From: Bacteroidales bacterium
Lineage (GTDB): Bacteria > Bacteroidota > Bacteroidia > Bacteroidales > 4484-276
Assembly (NCBI GenBank): GCA_029939965.1
Contig: JAOZRY010000002.1
Span: 1-26,767 of the forward strand
Reading direction: 5' to 3'
DNA: 26,767 bases
Both the position numbers and the translations under genes were made by a program. The stretch's first letter is position 1; each line of letters starts with the position of its first letter. The notes under the pieces were generated by a model. The model did no database searches. It had not been told where the DNA came from and saw only the letters and a program-made list of their open reading frames with translations. This document shows positions 15,685 through 24,280 of the stretch, piece after piece.

Positions 15685-17082
15685 ATGGAAAAATTAAAAC
15701 GAACAAAGGTTGCAGATTTACTCAAAAGTACTGAGTACGACAAAATGGTAAATGTAAAAGGCTGGGCCAGGTCGCATCGCGGAAGCGGAAAGATTTCATT
15801 TATTGCACTTAATGATGGTTCCATCATTCATAATATTCAAATTGTTGTTGAAAGAGAAAATTTTGATCAGGATATGTTAAAGGGTGTTACCAATGGAGCC
15901 GGAATTTCTGTTGATGGCAAGTTGGTAAAGTCGATGGGAAAAGGGCAGAGTGTAGAGATTGTTGCCACCGAAATCGAATTGTATGGAACTGTTGATCAGG
16001 AAACATATCCCTTACAGAAAAAAGGTCATAGTATGGAATTTTTGCGTACAATTGCACACCTTCGTCCTCGTACCAATACTTTTGGGGCAGTGCTCAGGAT
16101 TCGTCATGCGCTGGCGTATGCTGTTCACAAGTATTACAACGACAGGGGATTTTATTACCTGCATACACCCATCGTTACCGGATCGGATGCCGAGGGTGCC
16201 GGCGAAATGTTTCGGGTTACAACGCTTGATCCCAAACAGCCACCACTCAACCAAGATGGTAGCGTAAATTATAAGGAAGATTTTTTTGGTAAAGCCACAA
16301 ATCTTACCGTATCAGGGCAGCTCGAAGGTGAGTTGGGAGCTTTGGCACTTTCGCAGGTATATACATTCGGCCCCACTTTTAGAGCCGAAAACTCAAATAC
16401 TCCGCGTCACCTCGCCGAGTTTTGGATGATTGAACCCGAAATGGCTTTTTACGACATTAATGATAACATGGATTTGGCCGAAGATTTTTTAAAATACCTG
16501 GTGCAATACGCACTCGATAATTGCATGGCTGATCTTGAGTTCCTCAACAAAATGTTCGATAAACAATTAATCCAGAGACTTCAGTCGATTGTAAAAGTTA
16601 AATACAAGCGGCTTACATACACGGAGGCTATCGTGATACTCGAAAAATCGGGTAGGAAATTTGAATTTCCGGTAAGTTGGGGCATTGATTTGCAATCCGA
16701 ACACGAACGTTATCTTGTGGAGCAGCATTTTAAAAGGCCGGTAATTCTAACCGACTATCCCAAAAACATCAAGGCTTTTTACATGAAGCAAAATGATGAT
16801 GGTAAAACAGTAAGGGCCATGGATGTATTATTCCCAAACATTGGTGAAATTATTGGTGGTTCGCAACGAGAAGAAATTTTAGAGCGCTTGTTAACCCGAA
16901 TTAAGGAAATGGAAATACCCATAGAAACAATGTGGTGGTACATCGACACCCGAAAATTTGGTACGGTTCCACACAGTGGATTTGGTTTGGGGTTTGAACG
17001 GATGGTATTATTTATTACCGGCATGAAAAATATCAGGGATGTGATTCCTTTCCCACGAACACCAAATAATGCAGAGTTTTAG
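15685..17082 (+). CDS. asnS: Asparagine-tRNA ligase
   Basis: A 465-residue class IIb aminoacyl-tRNA synthetase that charges tRNA-Asn in the cytosol. An N-terminal OB-fold anticodon-binding domain spans about residues 1-110 (VNVKGWARSHRGSGKISFIAL read as GWARSHRGSGK). Class II motifs follow: motif 1 with TPIVTGSDAEGAGEMF, motif 2 as GPTFRAENSNTPRHLAEFW, and motif 3 as GFGLGFERMV with IPFPRTP. The EGAGEMF signature separates AsnRS from AspRS. Length and start are normal. rpoN follows 82 bases downstream on the same strand. Confidence 0.97.
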   Translation: MEKLKRTKVADLLKSTEYDKMVNVKGWARSHRGSGKISFIALNDGSIIHNIQIVVERENFDQDMLKGVTNGAGISVDGKLVKSMGKGQSVEIVATEIELYGTVDQETYPLQKKGHSMEFLRTIAHLRPRTNTFGAVLRIRHALAYAVHKYYNDRGFYYLHTPIVTGSDAEGAGEMFRVTTLDPKQPPLNQDGSVNYKEDFFGKATNLTVSGQLEGELGALALSQVYTFGPTFRAENSNTPRHLAEFWMIEPEMAFYDINDNMDLAEDFLKYLVQYALDNCMADLEFLNKMFDKQLIQRLQSIVKVKYKRLTYTEAIVILEKSGRKFEFPVSWGIDLQSEHERYLVEQHFKRPVILTDYPKNIKAFYMKQNDDGKTVRAMDVLFPNIGEIIGGSQREEILERLLTRIKEMEIPIETMWWYIDTRKFGTVPHSGFGLGFERMVLFITGMKNIRDVIPFPRTPNNAEF

Positions 17083-17164
17083 AAAAAAAACGCATTAATT
17101 TTTAAAAAGTAATTGCTACCAATAAATTTTGTTTTAAATTTACAGTATCGAATAAAAATTGATT

Positions 17165-18634
17165 ATGGGTAAACAGGGACTTGTACAAAAAATGGCTTTA
17201 CAGCATCAGCTTTCACCTCAGCAAATTTTGTTGATGAAACTGTTGCAAGTTCCTACAATGGCTCTCGAACAGCGTATTAAACAAGAGCTTGAAGAGAATC
17301 CTGCACTGGAGGATACCGGAGACATTGAAGATGAAATGTCTGAGAATAAAGAGGAGGAATTTGAAAATGAGCTTGACGATAAGGATGGTGATGAATTTGA
17401 TCTGAACGATTATATTGATGATGATGAGATTCCTTCGTACAAATTGCAGGCTAACAACTATAGTCGCGATGATGAGCGTAAAGAAATTCCGTATGCTTCA
17501 GGAACTACCTTTCACGATCTTTTAATGTCGCAACTGGGTTTGCGCAGGTTGAATGAAAAACAGATGGTCATCGCAAAAACAATAATCGGTAACCTCGATG
17601 AATCCGGATATTTGCAACGCGATTTAAATGCAATGGTTGATGATCTTGCATTTACACAAAATATCACCACCACTTCCAACGATATTCTTGAGGTGTTACG
17701 TATAATACAGGAGCTTGATCCTGTTGGTGTTGGTGCCCGAAACCTCAAGGAATGCCTGCTTATTCAACTCAAACGCAAAAATCAGGAGTACCCCCTTCGC
17801 GATTTGGAAATGCCCATCCTGATTGTTGAGCGATATTTTAATGAGTTTACCAAAAAGCATTATGAGAAAATTCTTAAAAAGGCAAAAATTGATGGCACAC
17901 AGTTGAAAAACGCAATTGAAGAGATTTTAAAATTGAATCCAAAACCAGGTAATTCGATGAATGAGACTGTAAAAACCAATCAGTACATTTCGTCTGACTT
18001 TATAATTACAATTAACGATGATAAGCTCGAACTTACCCTTAACTCGAGAAATACACCTGAGCTGAGGCTTAGCAGAACATATTCTGAAATGATTTCGGAT
18101 TATGCGGCCAATAAGAAAAAGAAAAGTTCGCAGCAAAAAGAAGCCATGTTGTTTGTAAAACGTAAGATCGACTCAGCAAAATGGTTTATTGATGCAATCA
18201 GGCAGCGTCAGAATACACTGTTTATTACTATGGAAGCCATCATGAATTATCAGAAAGATTATTTTTTGACCGGAGATGAAACCAAGCTCAGGCCAATGAT
18301 TCTTAAAGATATTGCCGAAATTGTAAATTTGGATATTTCTACCATTTCGCGTGTGGCCAATAGCAAATATGTACAAACTGTGTATGGTACTTTTCTGCTA
18401 AAGAGTTTTTTCTCAGAGTCGATGCAAACCAAGTCGGGCGAAGAGGTATCTACACGACAAATTAAAAAGATATTGCAGGATTGCATTGAAATCGAAGATA
18501 AAATTAAGCCTCTTACCGATGAGCAATTAACTAAAATTTTGATGGATAAAGACTACAATATCGCACGAAGAACTGTGGCCAAATACCGTGAACAATTAAA
18601 CATTCCGGTAGCCCGCCTTCGCAAAGAATTATAA
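17165..18634 (+). CDS. rpoN: RNA polymerase sigma-54 factor
   Basis: A 489-residue sigma-54 protein. The N-terminal activator-interacting region I is glutamine- and leucine-rich (QHQLSPQQILLMKLLQVP), followed by the acidic region II (about residues 45-95, many Asp/Glu). The core-binding domain comes next (QLGLRRLNEKQMVIAK, LDPVGVGARNLKECL), and then the DNA-binding part with the helix-turn-helix (DIAEIVNLDISTISRVANSKYV, read as VNLDISTISRVANSK). The RpoN box ARRTVAKYRE lies at 467-476, near the C-terminus. It needs an AAA+ enhancer-binding protein to open promoters; none is encoded in this window, and I saw no -24/-12 promoter. I chose ATG 17165 over the TTG two codons earlier. A PAP2-like gene follows after 29 bases, probably in the same transcript. 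Confidence 0.96.
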   Translation: MGKQGLVQKMALQHQLSPQQILLMKLLQVPTMALEQRIKQELEENPALEDTGDIEDEMSENKEEEFENELDDKDGDEFDLNDYIDDDEIPSYKLQANNYSRDDERKEIPYASGTTFHDLLMSQLGLRRLNEKQMVIAKTIIGNLDESGYLQRDLNAMVDDLAFTQNITTTSNDILEVLRIIQELDPVGVGARNLKECLLIQLKRKNQEYPLRDLEMPILIVERYFNEFTKKHYEKILKKAKIDGTQLKNAIEEILKLNPKPGNSMNETVKTNQYISSDFIITINDDKLELTLNSRNTPELRLSRTYSEMISDYAANKKKKSSQQKEAMLFVKRKIDSAKWFIDAIRQRQNTLFITMEAIMNYQKDYFLTGDETKLRPMILKDIAEIVNLDISTISRVANSKYVQTVYGTFLLKSFFSESMQTKSGEEVSTRQIKKILQDCIEIEDKIKPLTDEQLTKILMDKDYNIARRTVAKYREQLNIPVARLRKEL

Positions 18635-18663
18635 TAAACCAGGGTATTCCCACCCAATTTCAC

Positions 18664-19272
18664 ATGGAAAAACGATTTGCAAATTTTGTGTCCAGGGTAT
18701 TTAACCCTTTGATCATTACCACCATTTTTTTATTGATTGTATTTAATTTGCCTTTTCATTTTGCAACCATGATCCCCGAAAAGGCCAAATGGATGATTCT
18801 TGGACTGATCATTATTACTACGTTTATTATTCCAGGATTGTTGGTGAATATTTTTGGCATAATGCTCAGTAAAAAAATGGATTTGAAAGGCCGTGAAAGC
18901 AGGTTTTTGCCACTGGCAGTAACATCGGTATTTTACTTACTTACATACCATTTGCTAAATCAGATATCACTTTCACCCATATTCAGTTTGTTTATTCTTG
19001 GAATTTCAAGCCTTTCGGTTTTTTCGCTTATCGTAATGTTCTTTAGAAATATTAGCCTTTACATGGTGGCAACGGGGGCACTTACGGGAGCTTTTTTAGG
19101 ATTGTATTTTACCCTTAATGTGAACCTGGCTTTTTATCTCCTGTTATCTTTTGTAATTGCCGGATTGACAGGTTATTCGCGTTTGCTGCTCGAAAAACAC
19201 AACCCGGTAGATATTTATATTGGTTATTTTGCCGGAGTTGCAATTATGTTATTACACTACATCTATTTGTAA
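18664..19272 (+). CDS. PAP2-like integral membrane protein, partly degenerate
   Basis: A 202-residue protein with about six membrane helices. Its C-terminal part reads GYSRLLLEKHNPVDIYIGY, which fits motif 3 of PAP2 phosphatases (SR, five residues, H, three residues, D). Motif 2, normally PSGH, is absent: the corresponding region reads ATGALTGAFLG. Motif 1 is only suggested by KGRESRFLPL. Family members handle undecaprenyl pyrophosphate or phosphatidate. With motif 2 lost this protein is probably inactive as such a phosphatase or uses a changed mechanism. I recall similar membrane proteins, often unannotated, in many Bacteroidota. It lies 29 bases downstream of rpoN; the functional link is unknown. 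Confidence 0.75.
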   Translation: MEKRFANFVSRVFNPLIITTIFLLIVFNLPFHFATMIPEKAKWMILGLIIITTFIIPGLLVNIFGIMLSKKMDLKGRESRFLPLAVTSVFYLLTYHLLNQISLSPIFSLFILGISSLSVFSLIVMFFRNISLYMVATGALTGAFLGLYFTLNVNLAFYLLLSFVIAGLTGYSRLLLEKHNPVDIYIGYFAGVAIMLLHYIYL

Positions 19273-19486
19273 TTAGTGTCCGTCTCTAATGTCCCCTAAC
19301 TTCGTTATGCTTGTGCCGAAAACAAACATTTACAAAAGTAAATGCATTGAAATTCAGCACTTCATCAGCCTCGATCTCAACGATTTATGACATACAATTC
19401 CTAAAAAATTGAGTTTTCTTGCAGCCCCTAATTACACATCTGAATAACCAGAATATTTAAGAGTGTCAGGTTTCGGGTTTTTTTGA
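19273..19486. other. Convergent intergenic region with a small hairpin
   Basis: No gene seen between two converging genes. CATTTAC (19327-19333) / GTAAATG (19338-19344) form a 7-bp stem with an AAAA loop but no T-run, so it is not called as a terminator. Confidence 0.4.
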
Positions 19487-20167
19487 TTAGAAAGGCATGA
19501 GAGAAATTCCCACAGAAACCGGATACATGTCTGGTCCTTGATTTTTGGTAAACAAACCGGTTAACGAATAAAACCCGGTAAGGTTTATAAATTTCCAACC
19601 GAATCGTCCTGTAATACCGTACCTGAATGTTTCAACATTAGGAACATCTTTAAATTTAACAAATAGCCTATCGGTTGTGCCAAAAAGATAATCATCGCCT
19701 TTATACTTGGTATGGCTATCGATGAGGAATCCTATTTTAAATCCTACTGAAGCCCTGATGTCACTTTTGGTTCGTAATCTGAATTCGAAAGGAATATCGA
19801 GATACGTATATGAGATTTTGTTCTTCTTGTAATTTGTTCCGGGATACAGGGAGTTTATGGGTACAAGCCCGGATACATTGTTGCTATCTTTAACCACAAA
19901 GGCATCGCTGTAAAAATTGTGTGATCCGATTCCACCACCAATTGCAAAACTGAAATTGCTCATTCCCAAGCGGTAATCGTACATCCCTGTAAAATTTATG
20001 CCAAGGTTAAAGAATTTGTAATCTACCGAGTCGGGAACACCAACATAAAAATCATTGATAATGGTAAAAACAGCACTCGCTTTTCGTCGCGTGCTTTCAT
20101 TTATGGTTTGCGAAAACCCCTGGAATCCTACGAATGAAATCAGGATTATTATCAGTGCTCTTTTCAT
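19487..20167 (-). CDS. Outer-membrane beta-barrel protein (porin-like, PorT/OMP_b-brl type)
   Basis: A 226-residue protein starting at ATG 20167 with a signal peptide (MKRALIIILISFVGFQGFSQ). A longer frame upstream adds an implausible N-terminus. The mature part alternates hydrophobic and polar residues in beta-strand fashion (LGINFTGMYDYRLGMSNFSFAIGG read as LGINFTGMYDYRLGM and FSFAIGGGIGSH; YTYLDIPFEFRLRT; ASVGFKIGFLID; YGITGRFGWKFINLTGFYSL) and ends in a C-terminal Phe (GISLMPF), a typical BAM recognition feature. The YLDIPFEFR strand is characteristic of Bacteroidota outer-membrane beta-barrel domains. No transport or binding role can be assigned. It stands alone, with a -7 box just upstream. 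Confidence 0.85.
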   Translation of the reverse strand: MKRALIIILISFVGFQGFSQTINESTRRKASAVFTIINDFYVGVPDSVDYKFFNLGINFTGMYDYRLGMSNFSFAIGGGIGSHNFYSDAFVVKDSNNVSGLVPINSLYPGTNYKKNKISYTYLDIPFEFRLRTKSDIRASVGFKIGFLIDSHTKYKGDDYLFGTTDRLFVKFKDVPNVETFRYGITGRFGWKFINLTGFYSLTGLFTKNQGPDMYPVSVGISLMPF

Positions 20168-20181
20168 AAAAAAAATTTTAG

Positions 20182-20189
20182 CAAAAATA
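20182..20189 (-). promoter_or_regulatory. Candidate -7 box for the beta-barrel protein gene
   Basis: The minus strand reads TATTTTTG, 15 bases upstream of the chosen ATG. A TTTTG (plus-strand CAAAA at 20213) lies about 23 bases further upstream as a possible -33 element. The leader would be very short. Confidence 0.4.
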
Positions 20190-20606
20190 GATTTATTCAG
20201 GTGGATAAAAAACAAAACCATCAATTATATTCATAATGAATTACTCAACTTGATTTGATAACTGACAAGCAGGCAAAATATTTCGTTGGTTCAAAAAATT
20301 GAGGGTATTGCTTTCAGCATACAAAAGCAGCCCTTTTTAGTTAGGACTAAAATATCAGACTTCAAATTATCTGATAATCAATTTATCAATATTCTCCTTC
20401 TCCTACAATTTCATTTTCCATACGGTCAAATTTTTTATTTTGTTATTTACAAAGATGCACACTTTTTTTTTAATAGAAAACTTTTGATCTGAAATACTAT
20501 TTTCGAGGATAAAGCATTAATTTTGAACTAGCCGTTGGAGTTATTAAAGCAGGCTGCAATGTTAGTTTTTTTTTGAATGAATCGATAGTTTTTGAATTTC
20601 AATAAT
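20190..20606. other. AT-rich divergent intergenic region upstream of idi
   Basis: About 400 bases with no supported gene. An open frame at 20286-20492 starts with TTG, has no family resemblance and is not called. Near idi the sequence TAGTTTTTG (20586-20594) is one base longer than the TAnnTTTG consensus and could be a poor -7 box. Confidence 0.4.
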
Positions 20607-21128
20607 ATGAATGTTGAAAAGGTTGTACTTGTAGATGAAAAAGATGCACCAATAGGTGAAATGGAAAAAATGGAAGCGCACGAAAATGCCATTCTTCATC
20701 GGGCATTTTCCGTTTTTGTTTTTAATGGTAAGAATGAATTACTGCTTCAGCAGCGTGCTTTGAGTAAATATCATTCGCCGGGATTGTGGACCAATACATG
20801 CTGTAGCCATCCCCGACCGGGCGAAGCAATTATTGATGCCGGACACAGACGCTTACACGAAGAGATGGGTTTTGACTGCGAAATCGAGAAGATTTTTGAT
20901 TTTGTTTACAAAGCGAAGTTGGACAAAGGTTTAAGTGAGCACGAGTTTGATCATGTTTTGTTTGGCAGGTTTGTTAATGCACCGGAGATTAACCCAAAGG
21001 AAGTTGAAAGCTGGAAATGGATGGGCATGGACGATATTGCAACTGATATGAAAATAAACCCAAAAAATTATACCGTATGGTTTCGCATTGCTTTCGGTAG
21101 GGTTCGTGCATTCCTGATAAAGAAATAA
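20607..21128 (+). CDS. idi: Isopentenyl-diphosphate delta-isomerase, type 1
   Basis: A 173-residue Nudix-fold cytosolic enzyme interconverting isopentenyl and dimethylallyl diphosphate, the isoprenoid building blocks for quinones and undecaprenyl carriers. The catalytic cysteine is Cys66 in TNTCCSHPRPGE, and the catalytic glutamate is likely Glu113 in SEHEFDHVLFG. The Nudix-like box is seen in GEAIIDAGHRRLHEEMGF. It needs Mg or Mn. I chose ATG 20607 (MNVEKVVLVDEK) over a TTG five codons upstream because it matches the family's start. It stands alone, with no mevalonate or MEP pathway genes near. Confidence 0.95.
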   Translation: MNVEKVVLVDEKDAPIGEMEKMEAHENAILHRAFSVFVFNGKNELLLQQRALSKYHSPGLWTNTCCSHPRPGEAIIDAGHRRLHEEMGFDCEIEKIFDFVYKAKLDKGLSEHEFDHVLFGRFVNAPEINPKEVESWKWMGMDDIATDMKINPKNYTVWFRIAFGRVRAFLIKK

Positions 21129-21310
21129 ACAGAAAGGCTATCGTTATTTTTCCATAATAATGAATTTTATATTGAACCTAAAAAAATGTTAATATTCAGC
21201 CAATTAAACCAGTATTAAGTTAATGTTCTGTTAATTCAACAAACAAATTCTATCCGTAATCTCACCACAAATCCAAAAAATCAAATTTACGATCATCAGG
21301 AATATTTTTC

Positions 21311-21317
21311 TATCTTG
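21311..21317 (+). promoter_or_regulatory. Weak candidate -7 box for the secreted phosphoesterase gene
   Basis: TATCTTG is one T short of TAnnTTTG and lies 11 bases before the ATG, implying a very short leader. Weakly supported. Confidence 0.25.
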
Positions 21318-21328
21318 CACTCATTTTT

Positions 21329-24040
21329 ATGAAACACTATCTGATCGTATTACTGTTAATATTAGTTCTGCCGCCATCAATCACCAGCCAGACAAGCTCC
21401 ATTTATGATATTCAATATACCACCAATCCCGGCAATGGGACTTACCCGTCGCCACTCGCCGGACAATATGTAACTACCGGTGGAATCGTTACAGCCATTA
21501 ATTACAATAACAAAAACTATTTTATATCTTCCCCAGCCGGAGGAGCCTGGAATGGTATTTTTATTTACGACGACGAGTATTCCCCGGCAATCGGCGACAG
21601 CATCATGATACAGGGTCAGGTTTACGAATACAACGGTTTTACTGAAATTAAAAGCCTGAGTTCATTTTCTGTTGTAAGTTCAGGCAACCCCCTCCCTCCA
21701 CCGGCCCAGGTTTCCACACAAACAGTTAACAACGAGGAGGCTTATGAAAGTGTTTTTGTGGTGATAAACAACCCGACAGTTAGCCAGGCTTACAATGAAT
21801 GGGGAGAGTTTAAGGTAAATGATGGAAGCGGCTCATGCTACATCAGTTGTGGCTTTATTGATCTTGAAGATTCCGGTTTCCCAATGGTTTTAAATTATCC
21901 CTTTGAAAGTATTAAAGGAGTTATTTCATATTCTTACGGTGGTTTCAGGTTACATCCCCGTGAAGTTACAGACATCCAATCCTCCCCGGAAAACTTTATT
22001 CTTTCAGCCGGAGACTTGCATATTTATTTGCAGGAAGAGTTTGACCTTGCTATAAAATTATCCATTCTTAATCAGCCGGGCTCATGTACTGCCTATATCC
22101 TGAATTTAGAGTATGATGCTGAGATTATTGAATACATCGGATTTGACATTGGCAATACTTTATCTCAAAATGGAAGCATCGAAGACCAATCTACCCAGGG
22201 TAATGTAAGCCTGGGATTTACAGGAGATTTTAATATTAACGGAATCATGACGCTGATTAAACTCAATTTTTTTCCGGTGTCTCCGGGATATACAAACCTC
22301 AATATTTTTTCCTCTACTCTTAACGGAAACCCTGCTGAGTTTACTTCTTCCGGCTCTGTTTCCACTACCTTTAATTCTCTATCTATCGGCGATACATTAA
22401 CTGTAATCCAACGCCCTATTCAAAATATTCCGGCCATTGTAGTTGTCGGCGATGAATTACAAATCGTTTGTGTTGCTCCCGAAAATACCGAAAATTGGGA
22501 AGTTGAATTGATACATAATTTGATTTCAGTCCCTCTGGGGGTTTCCACAGCAAATTACAATCATGACCTTCAAATCTGGACCTTGAATGTTATAATCCCG
22601 CAAGTTGAACTTTATGAATTATATAGCCTGAAAATTACAGCATCTGACAACATTTATGATGTAAGTAAAAACGCTGTTCAGGTTTTGCCTGTTATTAAAG
22701 ATCATTATTATTTTGCACATCTTACCGATACACATTTACCGACACACTTTTTTTACGAAGATCCGGAGTCTGCTTACGACACTTCCGAAATGCAGGATTT
22801 GCGTGAGGTAATTAACGACATAAATTTGCTTCGCCCTGAATTTGTTTTGTTGACCGGTGATTATATTAACGAAGGGGAGCTGGAAGATTTTGAAAACAGA
22901 AGGAATCATACCAAGGCACAGAGAATCCTGTCAGAATTTGAGGTGCCGGTTTATCTGGTGGCCGGCAATCACGATCTGGGCGGTTGGGATGCCACCCCAC
23001 CCCCACAAGGAACATCGAGAAATGAATGGTGGCGGTTTTTTGGCTGGAAATGGTTGAAATATCCTGTTGGTGAACCTTATTACACACAGGATTATAGTTT
23101 CGATTATGGCTCTGTTCATTTCACCGGCCTCGAAGCTTATGTTAATTACGATGGCTATTTATATAATATTTATGGTGAAGAAAGTTTCATCCAGTCGCAA
23201 TTGCAATGGCTGGAAAATGATTTGATTAATGCAAGCAGCAGCGATGCAAGGGTTGTGTTTTATCACATGGATTTTGCTGACCAGTTAAACCTTGGATCGC
23301 TCAACATCGACATGACTTTGTGGGGGCATATACACAGGAATAGTGGAAATATTTACACCACTCCATGGAATCTTGCCACGGCAGCTGTTTGTGATGGCAA
23401 TAGGGCATTCAGGATAATAAATGTAAACAATGGTGTATTGCAGCCCAACGAAACTAACTATGCCGGATACTCTGGTGAGAACCTAAGCATTGATTACTTC
23501 CCATCGAACTCAGGAACTGCTGACAGCGTGATTGCCATCATCCAAAATCAATATGATCTTGATTTTCATAATGGTCTGATAAAATTTGTGATGCCCGGAG
23601 GATATTCTGAATATTCTATTCAAAATGGAGAATTGCTTCAGGTGGATGCTTCAGGAAATGCAGCCATTTGTTATGTTAAAGTAAACATTCCGGCAAACGA
23701 TGATATATCTGTAACGATTAGCACCACTACCAGCTCAGGCTTGTTAGAAAAACAAATTGAAACAGGATTAACTCTTTTTAGGAATTACCCCAATCCATTC
23801 AGGTTAGAAACCACAATTCAATTCATGCTTTCAAAGCCTGAAAATATAAAACTCGAAATTTATGATATTTCCGGAAGGTTATTGAATACGATTTTGGATA
23901 AAAAAGCAGAAGCCGGATATCACCGGATTTTTTGGAATGGAAAAAATAAAGAAGGTAAGGCAATAAGCGGAAATATTTTCTATTGCAGGGTGGTTTCAGA
24001 GCGTGGTTTTATTGATGTGATCAGGTTGGTGAAGATGTAG
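21329..24040 (+). CDS. Secreted metallophosphoesterase with OB-like, cohesin-like and T9SS sorting domains
   Basis: A 903-residue modular exoprotein. A signal peptide (MKHYLIVLLLILVLPPSITSQ) is followed by an OB-fold-like region (about 25-215; VTTGGIVTAINYNNKNYFI, IGDSIMIQGQV). A cohesin-like beta domain follows (about 225-335; TAYILNLEYDAEIIEYIGFD, GIMTLIKLNFFPV). Next is a calcineurin-type phosphoesterase domain with all metal motifs: Asp467/His469 in LTDTHLP, Asp511 in TGDY, GNHD at 546-549, His646 in FYHMD, and GHIH at 666-669. It ends with a type A T9SS sorting tail (from about 815; NYPNPF, YDISGRLL, GNIFYCRVV). The tail indicates export across the outer membrane by T9SS and probable surface attachment or release. 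The substrate cannot be told from the sequence; nucleotides, phosphodiesters or extracellular DNA are candidates. Monocistronic. Confidence 0.9.
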   Translation: MKHYLIVLLLILVLPPSITSQTSSIYDIQYTTNPGNGTYPSPLAGQYVTTGGIVTAINYNNKNYFISSPAGGAWNGIFIYDDEYSPAIGDSIMIQGQVYEYNGFTEIKSLSSFSVVSSGNPLPPPAQVSTQTVNNEEAYESVFVVINNPTVSQAYNEWGEFKVNDGSGSCYISCGFIDLEDSGFPMVLNYPFESIKGVISYSYGGFRLHPREVTDIQSSPENFILSAGDLHIYLQEEFDLAIKLSILNQPGSCTAYILNLEYDAEIIEYIGFDIGNTLSQNGSIEDQSTQGNVSLGFTGDFNINGIMTLIKLNFFPVSPGYTNLNIFSSTLNGNPAEFTSSGSVSTTFNSLSIGDTLTVIQRPIQNIPAIVVVGDELQIVCVAPENTENWEVELIHNLISVPLGVSTANYNHDLQIWTLNVIIPQVELYELYSLKITASDNIYDVSKNAVQVLPVIKDHYYFAHLTDTHLPTHFFYEDPESAYDTSEMQDLREVINDINLLRPEFVLLTGDYINEGELEDFENRRNHTKAQRILSEFEVPVYLVAGNHDLGGWDATPPPQGTSRNEWWRFFGWKWLKYPVGEPYYTQDYSFDYGSVHFTGLEAYVNYDGYLYNIYGEESFIQSQLQWLENDLINASSSDARVVFYHMDFADQLNLGSLNIDMTLWGHIHRNSGNIYTTPWNLATAAVCDGNRAFRIINVNNGVLQPNETNYAGYSGENLSIDYFPSNSGTADSVIAIIQNQYDLDFHNGLIKFVMPGGYSEYSIQNGELLQVDASGNAAICYVKVNIPANDDISVTISTTTSSGLLEKQIETGLTLFRNYPNPFRLETTIQFMLSKPENIKLEIYDISGRLLNTILDKKAEAGYHRIFWNGKNKEGKAISGNIFYCRVVSERGFIDVIRLVKM

Positions 24041-24280
24041 ATTTTTTGAGAAGCAATGATGGAAATCTTGCTGCTTTTCTATATTCAATTGAAAAACAAA
24101 AAAGTTGAGAAAATAACAGTTATTCTTCCATCTTCAAATTATTATCGCTCACAATTTTACCTCCTCCCCATAAAATATTTCAAACCTGGCAAAGGACTTT
24201 TTCCTTTAAATAAAAAAAAGCCGCCTAAGCGACTTTTTCGATTTAAAAACAACTAAAATCCACCGTGTGTTTATAAAAAG
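24041..24280. other. Non-coding region between the phosphoesterase gene and the insertion element
   Basis: No supported gene; a 66-codon frame here runs through the terminator hairpin and is not called. The region holds the terminator described separately and ends at the candidate left inverted repeat of the transposon. Confidence 0.5.
24212..24238. terminator. Probable intrinsic terminator
   Basis: AAAAAAAGCCGC, a CTAA loop and GCGACTTTTT form a stem with one C-A mismatch and flanking A- and T-runs. It is placed about 170 bases after the phosphoesterase stop and could work in both directions. Confidence 0.7.

Noticed and set aside
20286..20492. A 68-codon frame upstream of idi
   Set aside because: It starts with TTG, has AT-driven Phe/Ile/Leu composition and no family or promoter support.
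22866..23119. Short antisense frames in the phosphoesterase domain
   Set aside because: They overlap the catalytic region of a clear gene on the other strand and show no independent coding signal.
24056..24256. A 66-codon frame after the phosphoesterase gene
   Set aside because: It runs through a terminator hairpin, has low-complexity Lys/Phe/Leu composition and no recognisable start signals.
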